DNA of 64,000 bases. It comes from Fusobacterium necrogenes. Lineage in GTDB: Bacteria; Fusobacteriota; Fusobacteriia; Fusobacteriales; Fusobacteriaceae. Within the stretch, counting starts at the first letter, position 1. Every line of letters starts with the position of its first letter. Made by a program: the position numbers and the translations under genes. Positions 17,616-26,851 of the stretch are shown in pieces. The DNA lies in the NCBI RefSeq assembly GCF_900450765.1, contig NZ_UGGU01000003.1, positions 496,001 through 560,000 of the forward strand, written 5' to 3'. A model generated the notes under the pieces. That model saw only the letters and a program-made list of their open reading frames with translations. It was not told the DNA's origin and did no database searches.

Positions 17616-18614
17616 ATGAATAAAAAAATATTAGTTCTAGTAATTTTAGCGTTATTTATTACATCTTGTGGAAGTATAGTTGCTAGAAAAGATAGAAGTC
17701 AGATAGTAAAGTTTGAAAATACCAAAATAGTACCAGATAAATATAAGATAATTTTTTATAAAATTAATTATCCTGAGTCGCCTCAAGAAAAAGATTTATT
17801 TTATAAGGAATTTGATATTTTGACTTCTAAGATGCTGGTTTATAAAAAAGATATAAACTTAATTATTCCTCTTGAATTATATAAGGACTTATTAAATTTA
17901 CAAAAAAGAGAAGTGCGAGAGAGTGAAAAAATTTACTTTAAGCAAGCTTATTTACTAACAGATGAAGAAAAAGAATTTTTAGATAAAAATATAGTTATAA
18001 AGACTCCTAATAATTCAGGTAGTGTTCAAAAATATTTGAATAAGCAAGTGTTTTATTGGTATAGTTATTTAGAAAGAGAATATTTATATAATCCTGATCA
18101 GTATTATACTGAACTAGATAAAGACAAAATTGTAGATGAGATATTTAAGAATAGAAAGTTTTTTTCTAATACGGCTTTAACATTAATGGATGATTTAGTG
18201 ATAGAAGTAGGATTAGATCAATTAGAAAAAGCTAAGGATTTAATCTATCCATTATATATAGAAACTGATATTTTATCTCAAACAAAAATGGCTGAATTTA
18301 AGTCTAAAATTATAATAATAGATGGACGCATAGAGGATATGGTTATTCCTGGAAAAATACTTTTGATTAATAACTTAAATGTAAAAAATGTAAAAGACTA
18401 TGAGATATCTACTGAAATTATAGATGTTATTGGGCCTTTAAACTTAATACCTAAACTTGAAGACAATAAAAGTTTAAAATTAAAAGATATTCAAAAATTT
18501 GATGTAAAACATGTACCTAACAGTGTTTTAAAAAAAGCTACTTTGAAAAAAGAGGACACAAAAAGAGAAACAGTTAATTTTGGTACTGTAGAGACTAAGT
18601 GGAGGATAGATTAA
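17616..18614 (+). CDS. Predicted lipoprotein, function unknown
   Basis: 332 residues with a lipoprotein signal: MNKKILVLVILALFITSCG, lipobox Cys at 18. No family is recognised in the rest, which is charged and mixed helix/strand and ends in a short basic tail. It lies between uvrC (9 bp upstream, AGGAGG) and the PP2C phosphatase gene, whose ATG overlaps its TAA stop. That coupling suggests lipoprotein and phosphatase work together, for example as an envelope sensor and its output; this is inference. Confidence 0.75.
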   Translation: MNKKILVLVILALFITSCGSIVARKDRSQIVKFENTKIVPDKYKIIFYKINYPESPQEKDLFYKEFDILTSKMLVYKKDINLIIPLELYKDLLNLQKREVRESEKIYFKQAYLLTDEEKEFLDKNIVIKTPNNSGSVQKYLNKQVFYWYSYLEREYLYNPDQYYTELDKDKIVDEIFKNRKFFSNTALTLMDDLVIEVGLDQLEKAKDLIYPLYIETDILSQTKMAEFKSKIIIIDGRIEDMVIPGKILLINNLNVKNVKDYEISTEIIDVIGPLNLIPKLEDNKSLKLKDIQKFDVKHVPNSVLKKATLKKEDTKRETVNFGTVETKWRID

Positions 18615-20125
18615 TGATATATCTTATTTTTATACTTGTTATAGGATTGATGCTATACCATTCGAGAAAAAAAGAAGAAGAGATAACAGAAGCAATGATG
18701 ACTATTTTAACAAGTATTAGAAATAAAAAACAAATTGAGGATGTTCCAGAGGTACTAAAGGAAGAGTATGAAGATACGATAAAAAATGTTATTAAACAAG
18801 ATTTAGAATTAGAAAATTCTATTGGAGAATTGAGAGAATATAGAAAAGAGTTAGAGGAAACATATAACTCTTTGGTACAAAAATCTACACAGCTAGAATA
18901 TAGTAATCAAATATTAGAAAGAAGGGTAGAAAATCTCTCAAATTTAAACTCTCTTTCTAGAGCTGTACTTTCAGTTTTAGACTTAGATAGTATTATAAAC
19001 ATAATATTAGATGCCTATTTTGTTTTGACTGGAGCTAAGAGATTGTCACTATACCTTTGGGAAGAAAGTGGTCTAATTAATAAAAAAACAAAAGGAGAAT
19101 GTAATTTTAGGGAAAATCTTCTATTTTCTGAAGATGAGATGAGAGAATTTTCTAAAAAAGAGTATCAAGAAATATATAAAAAATTATCCAAAAAATTTAA
19201 TTTAGCTGAAGATGAAATGATAGTTATATCACCACTTGTCGTAAAAGAAAAAGAGTTAGGAGTTATATTTGTTATAGAAGATAAAAATAAAATGATAGAT
19301 CTCGATGAAGAAACAATGTCAGCATTAGTAATACAGGTATCTATTGCTATTAATAATGCTAAAATATATTCAGAGCTCCTTGTAAAAGAGAGAATATCAA
19401 ATGAATTAGATGTAGCTTCCAGAATTCAAAAGAAAATACTTCCGGCTGATATAGATGAAATATTTGGATTAGAGATAGCACAATATTTCGAATCAGCTAA
19501 AGAAATTGGTGGAGATTACTATGACTATACTATTTTAGATAATGATATTTTTTCTATTACGATAGCAGATGTAAGTGGTAAGGGAGTACCAGCAGCCTTT
19601 TTGATGGCTTTAGGAAGATCAGTTTTAAAAACGTTGACATTAACAGGAGAATTTGCTCCTAACGAAAATTTGAATGAATTAAATAAGATAATATACTCAG
19701 ATATAACGGAAGATATGTTTATAACTATGATACATAGTAAATATGATAAAAAAATGAGGAGACTTTATTATTCAAATGCAGGTCATAATCCACTTGTTGT
19801 ATATAGAGCAGCAACAGATAAGATAGAGTTACATACTGTAAAAGGTGTGGCTATTGGATTTTTAAAGGAATATAAATATAAGCAAGGAGAGATTCAACTA
19901 GAAAAGGGAGATATAGTTATATTCTATACAGATGGGATTACTGAAGCGGAGAATAAGCATAAAGAAATGTTCGGTTTACAAAGATTACAAAAGGTAATTT
20001 ATGAAAATAAAAATAAATCGCCAAAGGAATTGAGAGAGGTAATTCTTGAAGCTATAAATAAATTTAGGAAAGATTATGAGCAAACGGATGATTTAACATT
20101 TGTAATACTAAAGAGTAATGTTTAG
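18614..20125 (+). CDS. Membrane-anchored GAF-PP2C (SpoIIE/RsbU type) phosphatase
   Basis: Serine phosphatase of the partner-switching type. 503 residues: one N-terminal membrane helix (MIYLIFILVIGLMLY), a coiled-coil to about 110, a GAF-like sensor domain, then the PP2C domain with GGDYYDY, IADVSGKGVPAAFLMA, YSNAGHNPLVV, FYTDGITEAEN and DDLTFVIL supplying the metal-binding acids. The start is the ATG at 18614 that overlaps the previous stop (TAATG); the GTG at 18599 sits inside the ribosome site GGAGG. Target anti-sigma-antagonist not in this window. Confidence 0.9.
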   Translation: MIYLIFILVIGLMLYHSRKKEEEITEAMMTILTSIRNKKQIEDVPEVLKEEYEDTIKNVIKQDLELENSIGELREYRKELEETYNSLVQKSTQLEYSNQILERRVENLSNLNSLSRAVLSVLDLDSIINIILDAYFVLTGAKRLSLYLWEESGLINKKTKGECNFRENLLFSEDEMREFSKKEYQEIYKKLSKKFNLAEDEMIVISPLVVKEKELGVIFVIEDKNKMIDLDEETMSALVIQVSIAINNAKIYSELLVKERISNELDVASRIQKKILPADIDEIFGLEIAQYFESAKEIGGDYYDYTILDNDIFSITIADVSGKGVPAAFLMALGRSVLKTLTLTGEFAPNENLNELNKIIYSDITEDMFITMIHSKYDKKMRRLYYSNAGHNPLVVYRAATDKIELHTVKGVAIGFLKEYKYKQGEIQLEKGDIVIFYTDGITEAENKHKEMFGLQRLQKVIYENKNKSPKELREVILEAINKFRKDYEQTDDLTFVILKSNV

Positions 20126-20140
20126 TAGAAAGGAGAAAAA

Positions 20141-21046
20141 ATGGATAGAGTAAGTATAGGAGGTCAAGCTGTAATAGAAGGAGTTATGATGAGAAGTCCA
20201 AGTTGTGTAGCTACAGCAGTAAGAAAGCCTTCAGGAGAAATAGTTTATAAAAAAACATTAATATCAAAAAAGAGAAGTAGATTAACAGAAATTCCATTTA
20301 TAAGAGGTGCTGTAATGCTTTTTGACGCACTTGTAATGGGAATAAAGGAGTTAACTTTTTCAGCTAATGAAGCTGAAGAAAAAGAAGAAAAGCAAATTAC
20401 TCAAAAGGAAGCTATTCTCACGACAGTAATTTCATTAGGATTAGGAATAGGGTTATTTATAGTATTACCTTCATTAATTGCAAGTTTTTTATTTTTAGAC
20501 AATAAAATATATTCTAATCTTTTAGAAGCTGCCTTGAGGTTAATATTTTTTATTTTTTATATATGGATTATATCTTTTTCAAAGGATGTAAAAAGAGTAT
20601 ATGAATATCATGGAGCAGAGCATAAGTCTATATATGCATATGAAAATAGTATGGATTTGACACCAGAAAATGCTAAAAAATTTACAACTTTACATCCTAG
20701 ATGTGGGACAAGTTTTTTACTTATTGTTATGTTAATAGCTATTATAGTTTTTTCAATAATAGATCTTATTTTTCCAACACCAATTACTGTGGTAGGACGA
20801 ATTGTGATGAAAGTTGGACTTAGAGTTTTACTTATGCCACTTATAGCGGGAATATCTTATGAGATACAAAGATATAGTTCTAAGCATTTAGATAATTTGT
20901 GTATAAAAGCATTGGCTTTTCCAGGATTATCTTTACAAAAGATAACAACTAAGGAACCGGATTTAAAGCAGTTGGAAGTGGCTATTGTAGCAATTAAAGC
21001 TGCACTGGGAGAAAAAGTTGAAAATGCAAGAGAAATTCAAGGATAA
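20141..21046 (+). CDS. DUF1385 (YqhQ-like) membrane protein
   Basis: 301 residues with the DUF1385 signature: SIGGQAVIEGVMMRSP at the N-terminus, YHGAEHKSIYAYE and LHPRCGTSFLL in the middle, and about four membrane helices. Function unknown; the conserved His and Cys residues suggest metal or cofactor binding. Last gene of the rapZ operon, 15 bp after the phosphatase. Ribosome site AAGGAG. Confidence 0.92.
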   Translation: MDRVSIGGQAVIEGVMMRSPSCVATAVRKPSGEIVYKKTLISKKRSRLTEIPFIRGAVMLFDALVMGIKELTFSANEAEEKEEKQITQKEAILTTVISLGLGIGLFIVLPSLIASFLFLDNKIYSNLLEAALRLIFFIFYIWIISFSKDVKRVYEYHGAEHKSIYAYENSMDLTPENAKKFTTLHPRCGTSFLLIVMLIAIIVFSIIDLIFPTPITVVGRIVMKVGLRVLLMPLIAGISYEIQRYSSKHLDNLCIKALAFPGLSLQKITTKEPDLKQLEVAIVAIKAALGEKVENAREIQG

Positions 21047-21066
21047 GGTAAAGTTATAAATAAAAA

Positions 21067-21095
21067 TTGCAAGTTTTGATCAATTATGATATAAT
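21067..21095 (+). promoter_or_regulatory. Promoter for the Rrf2 regulator
   Basis: TTGCAA, 17-nt spacer, TATAAT. Confidence 0.75.
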
Positions 21096-21129
21096 GAGTC
21101 ATATATATTAAAAGATTAGGGAGATTACT

Positions 21130-21549
21130 ATGAGGATTAAAAATGAGATTGAGTATGTAATTAGAATACTACTTTATTTGACTAAGTATGGAGAAAATAG
21201 GATAGTTTCATCAAATGAAATTTCTGATGCGGAAAATATTCCACATCTATTTAGTCTTAGAATTTTGAAAAAATTGGAAAAGGCTGGACTTGTAAAGATA
21301 TATAAGGGAGCTAGAGGGGGGTATCAATTAACTAAGCCTAGTGAAGAGATAACTCTAAGAGATGCTGTAGAAACAATAGAACCAGTTATTTGTATAAAAG
21401 ATTGCTTAGGTAATCTTGAGGCTTGTAACTTAAGAAAGGGAGATTGCGCTGTACATAGAGCATTTAATGGAATTCAAAGAGAATTTATAAGGGCTCTAGA
21501 ATCTCGTAATTTTAAAGAGTTAGCTGAAGAAACTTATCATGATGATTAA
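21130..21549 (+). CDS. Rrf2-family iron-sulfur transcription regulator
   Basis: 139 residues. Winged-helix N-terminus (MRIKNEIEYVIRILLYL) with wing motif KIYKGARGGYQLTKP. Three cysteines in CIKDCLGNLEACNLRKGDC fit the Fe-S ligand region of IscR/NsrR-like members, with one Cys more than the minimum. No target operon is next to it; it has its own promoter and terminator, so it probably acts on distant genes. Confidence 0.9.
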   Translation: MRIKNEIEYVIRILLYLTKYGENRIVSSNEISDAENIPHLFSLRILKKLEKAGLVKIYKGARGGYQLTKPSEEITLRDAVETIEPVICIKDCLGNLEACNLRKGDCAVHRAFNGIQREFIRALESRNFKELAEETYHDD

Positions 21550-21589
21550 AAAAATTGTTATTTATAAATTATTTAATTAAAATAATATA

Positions 21590-21632
21590 AAGGAGTGTAC
21601 CTATTGATAAAACTAGCACACTCCTTTTTATT
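21590..21632. terminator. Terminator between Rrf2 and thioesterase genes
   Basis: AAGGAGTGT / ACACTCCTT with a 19-nt loop and a T-rich tail; serves convergent genes. Confidence 0.85.
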
Positions 21633-21642
21633 TTTTATTATT

Positions 21643-22038
21643 TTATGCTAACTTTAGAACTTTTTCTTTAAAAGAGTCAGGAAGTTTTTTTACTTTACGA
21701 TTAGAATAATCAAAACAAACTAAAAGTGTTGAGCCATTTATGACTTTTTCATTAGATTCGTTATAAATTTCATACTTTATATTAAAACTTAACTTACTAA
21801 ACTCTATATTAACTATCTTAATACTAATAGTGTCATTTAAAAAAAGTTCTCTATTATATTCTACAAAAGCATTTTTTTGGATAACTCCATTTCCATCTCC
21901 TAAATCCATTTCACTTACTCCTAAAAACTCGAAGAAACGCATTCTAACCATTTGAAAAAAAAGTAAAGCTCTTTCATTTCCTACATGTCCGCCATAGTTA
22001 ATATCATCTTTTTGAATTCTATAATTGAATACAAACAT
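21643..22038 (-). CDS. Hotdog-fold acyl-CoA thioesterase
   Basis: 131 residues of the 4HBT/YbgC-like hotdog fold: FNYRIQKDDINYGGHVGNERAL at the N-terminus holds the active-site acid/His region, with VEYNRELFLNDTISI and FSKLSFNIKYEIYN as the central strands. Probably hydrolyses short or branched acyl-CoA; substrate unknown. AGGAGG precedes the ATG. Single gene, divergent from the acetyltransferase gene. Confidence 0.85.
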   Translation of the reverse strand: MFVFNYRIQKDDINYGGHVGNERALLFFQMVRMRFFEFLGVSEMDLGDGNGVIQKNAFVEYNRELFLNDTISIKIVNIEFSKLSFNIKYEIYNESNEKVINGSTLLVCFDYSNRKVKKLPDSFKEKVLKLA

Positions 22039-22135
22039 TATTCCTCCTAAATTTCATAGATTTTTTTTAATAATTAAATTATAATATAATTAGAATGAAA
22101 ATAAAAGGAAAAATTATAAGATAGGGAGTGAGGTT

Positions 22136-23302
22136 ATGATAAGGTATGGAATGGAAAGAGATTTTGAAAAAGCTAGAAAAATATGGCAGGAATGTTTTTT
22201 AGATTCCGAAAAAGAGGTAAAATTTTATTTCGATAATTTATATGATAGGCATAAGTATTTACTTTTAGAAGAGGATGATGAGATAAAAGCTTCACTCCAT
22301 GAAAATCCATATAGAATCAATTTTAATGGAACTATTTTTGATTCTATTTATATAGTAGGTGTAGCGGTTTCACCTGAGTATAGAGGAAAAGGATATATGG
22401 ATGATTTAATAAAGGAATCTCTTATTGAAAACAAAAAAAGAGAGATACCATTTATATTTTTATCTCCAATAAATCCAGAGATATATAGAAAGTATGGGTT
22501 TGAGTATGTGACTAGATTAAGTAGCTATTCTATGAGAATAGAGAGTATACCATATAATAAAGTGGAAAGAGCTTATGATATAAGAAGAATAGAGTTAAAT
22601 AGTGAAGATGAAATTTATGAAGATTTAATAGAGGTATATGAAGATAAAATGAAAGATTTATCTTTATATATACAAAGAGATGAAAAATATTATAGAGATT
22701 GGGTGAAAGAGATAAAAAGTGATGGAGGAGATATTTTTTCTATTTATTTAGATAAAGAGATAAAAGGATATATTGCTTTTTACAGAAGAGAAAAAATAGA
22801 GATTAGAGAGATTTTTACTAAAGATAGAAGAGCATTAGAAAATTTATTGGCTTTGGTTAGAAGTTTCAAAGAGTATTATTCAGAAGTGGAAATAAAGAAT
22901 ATTGATGAAAGATCTTTAGAGTATTGCTTTATAAATCAAAAATCTTTTATAAAGAAAAAATTTCCATTTGCTATGGGCAGAATTTTGAACCCCATGGAAG
23001 TTTTTAAGATGCTTAATATTTATGATATTGATATGAGAATATTAGTAACTGATAGTATTATAATGGAAAATAACGGGATTTATAAGTTTAGTCAGGAAGG
23101 AGAATTAACTTATAGTGGAATAGGAGATTGGGATATTAAAATTGATATAGGAGATTTATCTTCATTAGTGTTTGGTCAATTGAGTATAGATGAATTAATT
23201 TTTCTTGAAAAATTAGAAGTAAAAAATAGAGAGGTAATAAAAAAGATAAAAGAGAAATCTATTTTTATATTGAAGAAGAATTATATTCAAGATTACCAAT
23301 AA
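22136..23302 (+). CDS. Eis-like GNAT acetyltransferase
   Basis: 388 residues, about the length of the Eis/Tdd family: N-terminal GNAT domain with acetyl-CoA loop VAVSPEYRGKGYMDDLIKE, a second degenerate GNAT domain, and a C-terminal sterol-carrier-like segment (GDLSSLVFGQLSIDEL). PINPEIYRKYGFEY is the family's SPINP-YxKYGF motif. Substrate unknown; relatives acetylate aminoglycosides or protein lysines. Single gene ended by a terminator. Confidence 0.85.
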   Translation: MIRYGMERDFEKARKIWQECFLDSEKEVKFYFDNLYDRHKYLLLEEDDEIKASLHENPYRINFNGTIFDSIYIVGVAVSPEYRGKGYMDDLIKESLIENKKREIPFIFLSPINPEIYRKYGFEYVTRLSSYSMRIESIPYNKVERAYDIRRIELNSEDEIYEDLIEVYEDKMKDLSLYIQRDEKYYRDWVKEIKSDGGDIFSIYLDKEIKGYIAFYRREKIEIREIFTKDRRALENLLALVRSFKEYYSEVEIKNIDERSLEYCFINQKSFIKKKFPFAMGRILNPMEVFKMLNIYDIDMRILVTDSIIMENNGIYKFSQEGELTYSGIGDWDIKIDIGDLSSLVFGQLSIDELIFLEKLEVKNREVIKKIKEKSIFILKKNYIQDYQ

Positions 23303-23327
23303 AATTTATTTTATATTTAAAAAGTAC

Positions 23328-23360
23328 AAAAGCTGTCAAAATTCTCTGACAGCTTTTATA
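23328..23360. terminator. Terminator after the Eis-like gene
   Basis: AAAAGCTGTCA / TGACAGCTTTT, 11 bp; also usable by the minus-strand operon. Confidence 0.9.
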
Positions 23361-23441
23361 TTAAATTAAGTAAATTAAACTTTTTAAAAGAAAGGATACT
23401 TGAATTATATATTAATTTATTAAAAAAGTCAAGAATATTTT

Positions 23442-24017
23442 TTACTTTTTTAATAAAGAAATTTTACTCAGTGGTAATTTAGGAACAAAATGATGATTAT
23501 TACTATCTCTTGAATAGATTAGATTATTATCTATAGCCTCTATAATACTTACAGTGTCTTTAGATTCTCCAAGTGAAATAAGCATATGGGAGATATAATT
23601 TTTAGGAAGTTCTATTAATTTTTCTATTTCAGGTTTATTATAAGAACCAATTATACATCCACCATATCCAAGCTCATTGGCTATGAGTAAAATATTTTGA
23701 GAAGCAATTCCCATATCAAAATAAAGATTTTTCTCTGAAATATCAGTCAATGGATTTTCACTACAAATTAGAATGTAGGCAGTAGGAGCTTCTTCAATAG
23801 TTGGATTCCAAGATATTGCCCCTGCAAATTTAACCATTGGAAATATTTTTTCACAAAGCTCGTTACTATTAATTAAAACATATCTAAGCTTTTGTGAATT
23901 CTTAGTAGATGCAGCATATCTTGTTGCTTCTAACATTTTTTCTAATTCTTCCATAGATATTTTCTTTTTAGTAAAGCTTCTGTGTGAACGAATTTTTTTT
24001 AAAATGTCAATCATCAT
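23442..24017 (-). CDS. Nitroreductase-family flavoprotein
   Basis: 191 residues, FMN/NAD(P)H-dependent. SHRSFTKKKI near the N-terminus is the FMN-phosphate site, and GYGGCIIGSYNKPEIEKLI is the usual C-terminal FMN-binding part. Physiological substrate unknown. Start ATG-ATG doublet at 24017 behind GGAGG; the gene begins 2 bp after ruvC ends, so it is translationally linked to ruvC in a trmL-ruvC-nitroreductase operon. Confidence 0.87.
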   Translation of the reverse strand: MMIDILKKIRSHRSFTKKKISMEELEKMLEATRYAASTKNSQKLRYVLINSNELCEKIFPMVKFAGAISWNPTIEEAPTAYILICSENPLTDISEKNLYFDMGIASQNILLIANELGYGGCIIGSYNKPEIEKLIELPKNYISHMLISLGESKDTVSIIEAIDNNLIYSRDSNNHHFVPKLPLSKISLLKK

Positions 24018-24019
24018 AA

Positions 24020-24598
24020 TTAATTACCTCCATTTAAGATTAAGTCTCTATATTCCTTAACTGAAAGCTTGGTTTTAGGAAGATTTTTACTACTTAATTT
24101 TCCAGCTAATTCTCTTCCAAATATTCTAGAGTTTTTTGAGTTTATATGGGTTATGGCAATAGCCAAAGCATCAGCAGCATCATCTGGTTTAGGAATTTCA
24201 GGAAGTCCTAAAATTCTTTGAACCATAAGTTGAATCTGTTTTTTCTCAGCTTTTCCATAGCCTGTAATTCCTGTTTTTACTTGGAGAGGAGTATAATGAT
24301 TTATTGCAAGATTATGTTGTCTTCCACATAATACTATAACACCTCTAGCTTGTCCTACTGATATTACAGTTTTATTATTTTTAAAATAGAATAACTCTTC
24401 GATTGCCATTTCATTAGGAGAATATTTTTTTATTATCTCGGTAAGTTCTGAATAAATTTTACAAAGTCTATCCTCCATAGGTATATTTTTATCAGTATAG
24501 ATACAACCATAATCTATAACATTAAATTTATTATTTTCAAAATCTAAAATAGAAAAACCTACAATAGCAGTTCCAGGATCAATACCTAATATTCTCAT
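24020..24598 (-). CDS. ruvC: Holliday junction endonuclease RuvC
   Basis: Resolves four-way junctions in recombination. 192 residues: MRILGIDPGTAIVGFSI with the first catalytic Asp, MAIEELFYFKN with the Glu, VKTGITGYGKAEKKQI for DNA binding and DDAADALAIAITH for the last two Asp. GGAGT ribosome site. RuvAB are not in the window. Confidence 0.96.
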   Translation of the reverse strand: MRILGIDPGTAIVGFSILDFENNKFNVIDYGCIYTDKNIPMEDRLCKIYSELTEIIKKYSPNEMAIEELFYFKNNKTVISVGQARGVIVLCGRQHNLAINHYTPLQVKTGITGYGKAEKKQIQLMVQRILGLPEIPKPDDAADALAIAITHINSKNSRIFGRELAGKLSSKNLPKTKLSVKEYRDLILNGGN

Positions 24599-24622
24599 AT
24601 TTTCTACTCCTCAGTTATAAAG

Positions 24623-25081
24623 TTATTTTTTAAAATTAAAATTTGTTTGTCTGAGTGCTTCATATAAAATTATAGCAGCAGAGTTTGAAAGGTTTAATGA
24701 ACGTCCCATATCTATCATAGGGATAGTGATACAACTTTCTTGATGAGCATTTAAAATCTCTTCTGGGATTCCTCTAGATTCAGGTCCAAACATTACAAAG
24801 TCATCTTCTTTAAACTCTATATCAGAATATTTTTGTTTTGTCTTTGTAGTAGCATAGAAGATTCTTGCCCCTTTGTTAGCTTCTATAAATTCCTCATATG
24901 ATTCCCATATCACTAAATCTACTAAATGCCAATAATCTAGTCCAGCTCTTTTCAGTTGCTTTTCGTCTAAAGAAAATCCAAGTGGTTTAATAAGATGTAA
25001 TCTTGTATTTGTAAGAACTGATGTTCTGCCAATATTTCCTGTATTATAAGGTATTTCAGGATTTAATAAGACTATATTCAA
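24623..25081 (-). CDS. trmL: tRNA (cytidine(34)-2'-O)-methyltransferase
   Basis: SPOUT-class methyltransferase that modifies the wobble base of tRNA-Leu. 152 residues with NPEIPYNTGNIGRTS, LHLIKPLGF, FGPESRGIPEEIL and the knot motif IPMIDMGRSLNLSNSAAIILYE. Start is TTG at 25081, with AAGGAGG 7 nt upstream. First gene of the operon. Confidence 0.94.
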   Translation of the reverse strand: MNIVLLNPEIPYNTGNIGRTSVLTNTRLHLIKPLGFSLDEKQLKRAGLDYWHLVDLVIWESYEEFIEANKGARIFYATTKTKQKYSDIEFKEDDFVMFGPESRGIPEEILNAHQESCITIPMIDMGRSLNLSNSAAIILYEALRQTNFNFKK

Positions 25082-25148
25082 AGTGATTCCTCCTTAAAAA
25101 TTTATACATACAATTATAGCACAGATTTAAAAAATTATCAGTAATATT

Positions 25149-25177
25149 TTGACAACTTGGGATAGGTAAAGTATAAT
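25149..25177 (+). promoter_or_regulatory. Consensus promoter for the MBL-TrxR operon
   Basis: Perfect TTGACA, 17-nt spacer, TATAAT. Confidence 0.9.
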
Positions 25178-25216
25178 ATAAATGTTGATGTAAAAGAGAG
25201 ACATTAGGAGGAACGA

Positions 25217-25840
25217 ATGAACATACAAACTTTTTATTTGGGAAGTTTAATGACGCATTGTTATCTAGTATGGAATGAGAATAGAGAGGCTTATCTTTTT
25301 GACTGTGGAGGTGAGAATATAGGAAGAGTTGAAACTTTTTTAAAAACTCATGAGCTTACACTTAAGTATATGGTACTTACACATGGACATGGAGATCACA
25401 TAGGGGGATTAAATAGAATCAAAGAGATCTTTCCAGATGTAACTGTGTATATAGGAAAAGAGGAAGAAAAGTTTTTGACTGAGCCAGAATTAAACCTTAT
25501 GAGGTATATGAATGGAAAAGATTTTATCTATGACGGAGACTATATAACTATAAAAGAGGGAGATATGGTAGGAGAGTTTGAAGTTTTAGATACACCAGGA
25601 CATACTATAGGTTCAAAATGCTTTTATAATGTCAAAGAAAAGATGTTAATTTCTGGAGATACTATGTTTAAAAGAAGTTTTGGAAGATATGATTTACCTA
25701 CGAGTGATGGAGAGATGCTGTTTAATAGTTTGAGAAAATTGTGTACTTTACCAGAGGATACAAAAGTGTATAGCGGACACAGTGAGCCAACTACTATAGG
25801 GGAAGAAAGAGCATTTTTAACAATGCAAGGAATGATATAG
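25217..25840 (+). CDS. Glyoxalase II-like MBL-fold hydrolase
   Basis: 207 residues. Metal ligands in LTHGHGDHIGG (HxHxDH), DTPGHTIGSKCF, SGDTMFKRSFGR and YSGHSEPT, the order and spacing of the hydroxyacylglutathione hydrolase-like group. Substrate probably a thioester but unknown. It is 12 bp before the TrxR-like flavoprotein gene and shares its strong promoter. Confidence 0.9.
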   Translation: MNIQTFYLGSLMTHCYLVWNENREAYLFDCGGENIGRVETFLKTHELTLKYMVLTHGHGDHIGGLNRIKEIFPDVTVYIGKEEEKFLTEPELNLMRYMNGKDFIYDGDYITIKEGDMVGEFEVLDTPGHTIGSKCFYNVKEKMLISGDTMFKRSFGRYDLPTSDGEMLFNSLRKLCTLPEDTKVYSGHSEPTTIGEERAFLTMQGMI

Positions 25841-25852
25841 GAAGGTGATAAT

Positions 25853-26767
25853 ATGGAAAAAATATATGATGTAATAATTGTAGGAGGAGGACCAGCAGGA
25901 TTAAGTGCTGCTTTATATACAGGGAGATCAAGGCTATCTACATTGGTAGTAGAAAGAGCTGGTATGGGAAGCCTATACATGGCTCATAAGGTAGATAATT
26001 ACCCAGGATTTCCAGAAGGAATAACAGGGGACGAGTTAAATTTACGTATGAAAGAGCAAGCTAAGAGATTTGGAGCCGAATTTGTAGAGGGGACACTTCT
26101 AGGATTTGATCCATATGAGGAGATAAAGATAGTAAAAACTGATGCTGGGAACTTTAAAACTAAAAATATAATAGTAGCTACTGGATCAGGAAAGAATTTT
26201 GGTAAAAAGCTCAAAGGAGAGAAAGAGTTCTTAGGTAAAGGAGTATCTTACTGTGCAACTTGTGATGGAGCTTTTACTAAGTCTATGACTGTATCTTTAG
26301 TAGGGCAAGGAGAAGAGTTAGCTGAAGAGGCATTGTTTTTAACAAAGTTTTCTAAACTTATAAGAGTTATGGTAACTGAGGATGAATTTAAATGTAGTAA
26401 AGAGAGTTATGAAGCTCTTGCTTCTTCTGAGAAGGTAGAAATAATTACAGGTGTAAAGCTTTTAGAGATAAAAGGTAAAGAGTATGTTGAAGAATTAGTT
26501 GTAATGGAAAAAGAAGAAGAAAAAGTTTATAAGTCTGATTTTGTATTCTTATATCTTGGAACGAAAAGTAATGCTGAGATGTATGGTGAATTTGCAAAAT
26601 TAGATAAAAATGGAAATATAATAACTTCTGCAGATTTGAAAATGAATGTAGAAGGAATGTATGCAGCTGGAGATATTAGAAGTGGGGCTGTAAAACAAGT
26701 GACTGTATCAGTTGCTGATGGGACAATAGCTGCTTTAGAAGTTATAAAAAGAGCATTGAAGAAGTAA
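25853..26767 (+). CDS. Thioredoxin reductase-like flavoprotein
   Basis: 304 residues: FAD site VIIVGGGPAGLSAALYTGR, redox CATC in YCATCDGAF at about 134-142, NAD(P) site SLVGQGEELAEEALFL and C-terminal YAAGDIRSGAVKQVTVSVADG. All point to thioredoxin reductase. The NAD(P) loop is GQGEELA rather than the usual GGGNSAxEEA, so the electron donor may differ (ferredoxin or NADH-linked variants exist). Cotranscribed with the MBL hydrolase. Confidence 0.88.
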   Translation: MEKIYDVIIVGGGPAGLSAALYTGRSRLSTLVVERAGMGSLYMAHKVDNYPGFPEGITGDELNLRMKEQAKRFGAEFVEGTLLGFDPYEEIKIVKTDAGNFKTKNIIVATGSGKNFGKKLKGEKEFLGKGVSYCATCDGAFTKSMTVSLVGQGEELAEEALFLTKFSKLIRVMVTEDEFKCSKESYEALASSEKVEIITGVKLLEIKGKEYVEELVVMEKEEEKVYKSDFVFLYLGTKSNAEMYGEFAKLDKNGNIITSADLKMNVEGMYAAGDIRSGAVKQVTVSVADGTIAALEVIKRALKK

Positions 26768-26851
26768 AAATAAAAAAGGAAATAGATATTTTTTCTCGTA
26801 AATATAAATATATTACATTTTGATTTTGCTACTCAAAGGAGTTGATTAATT

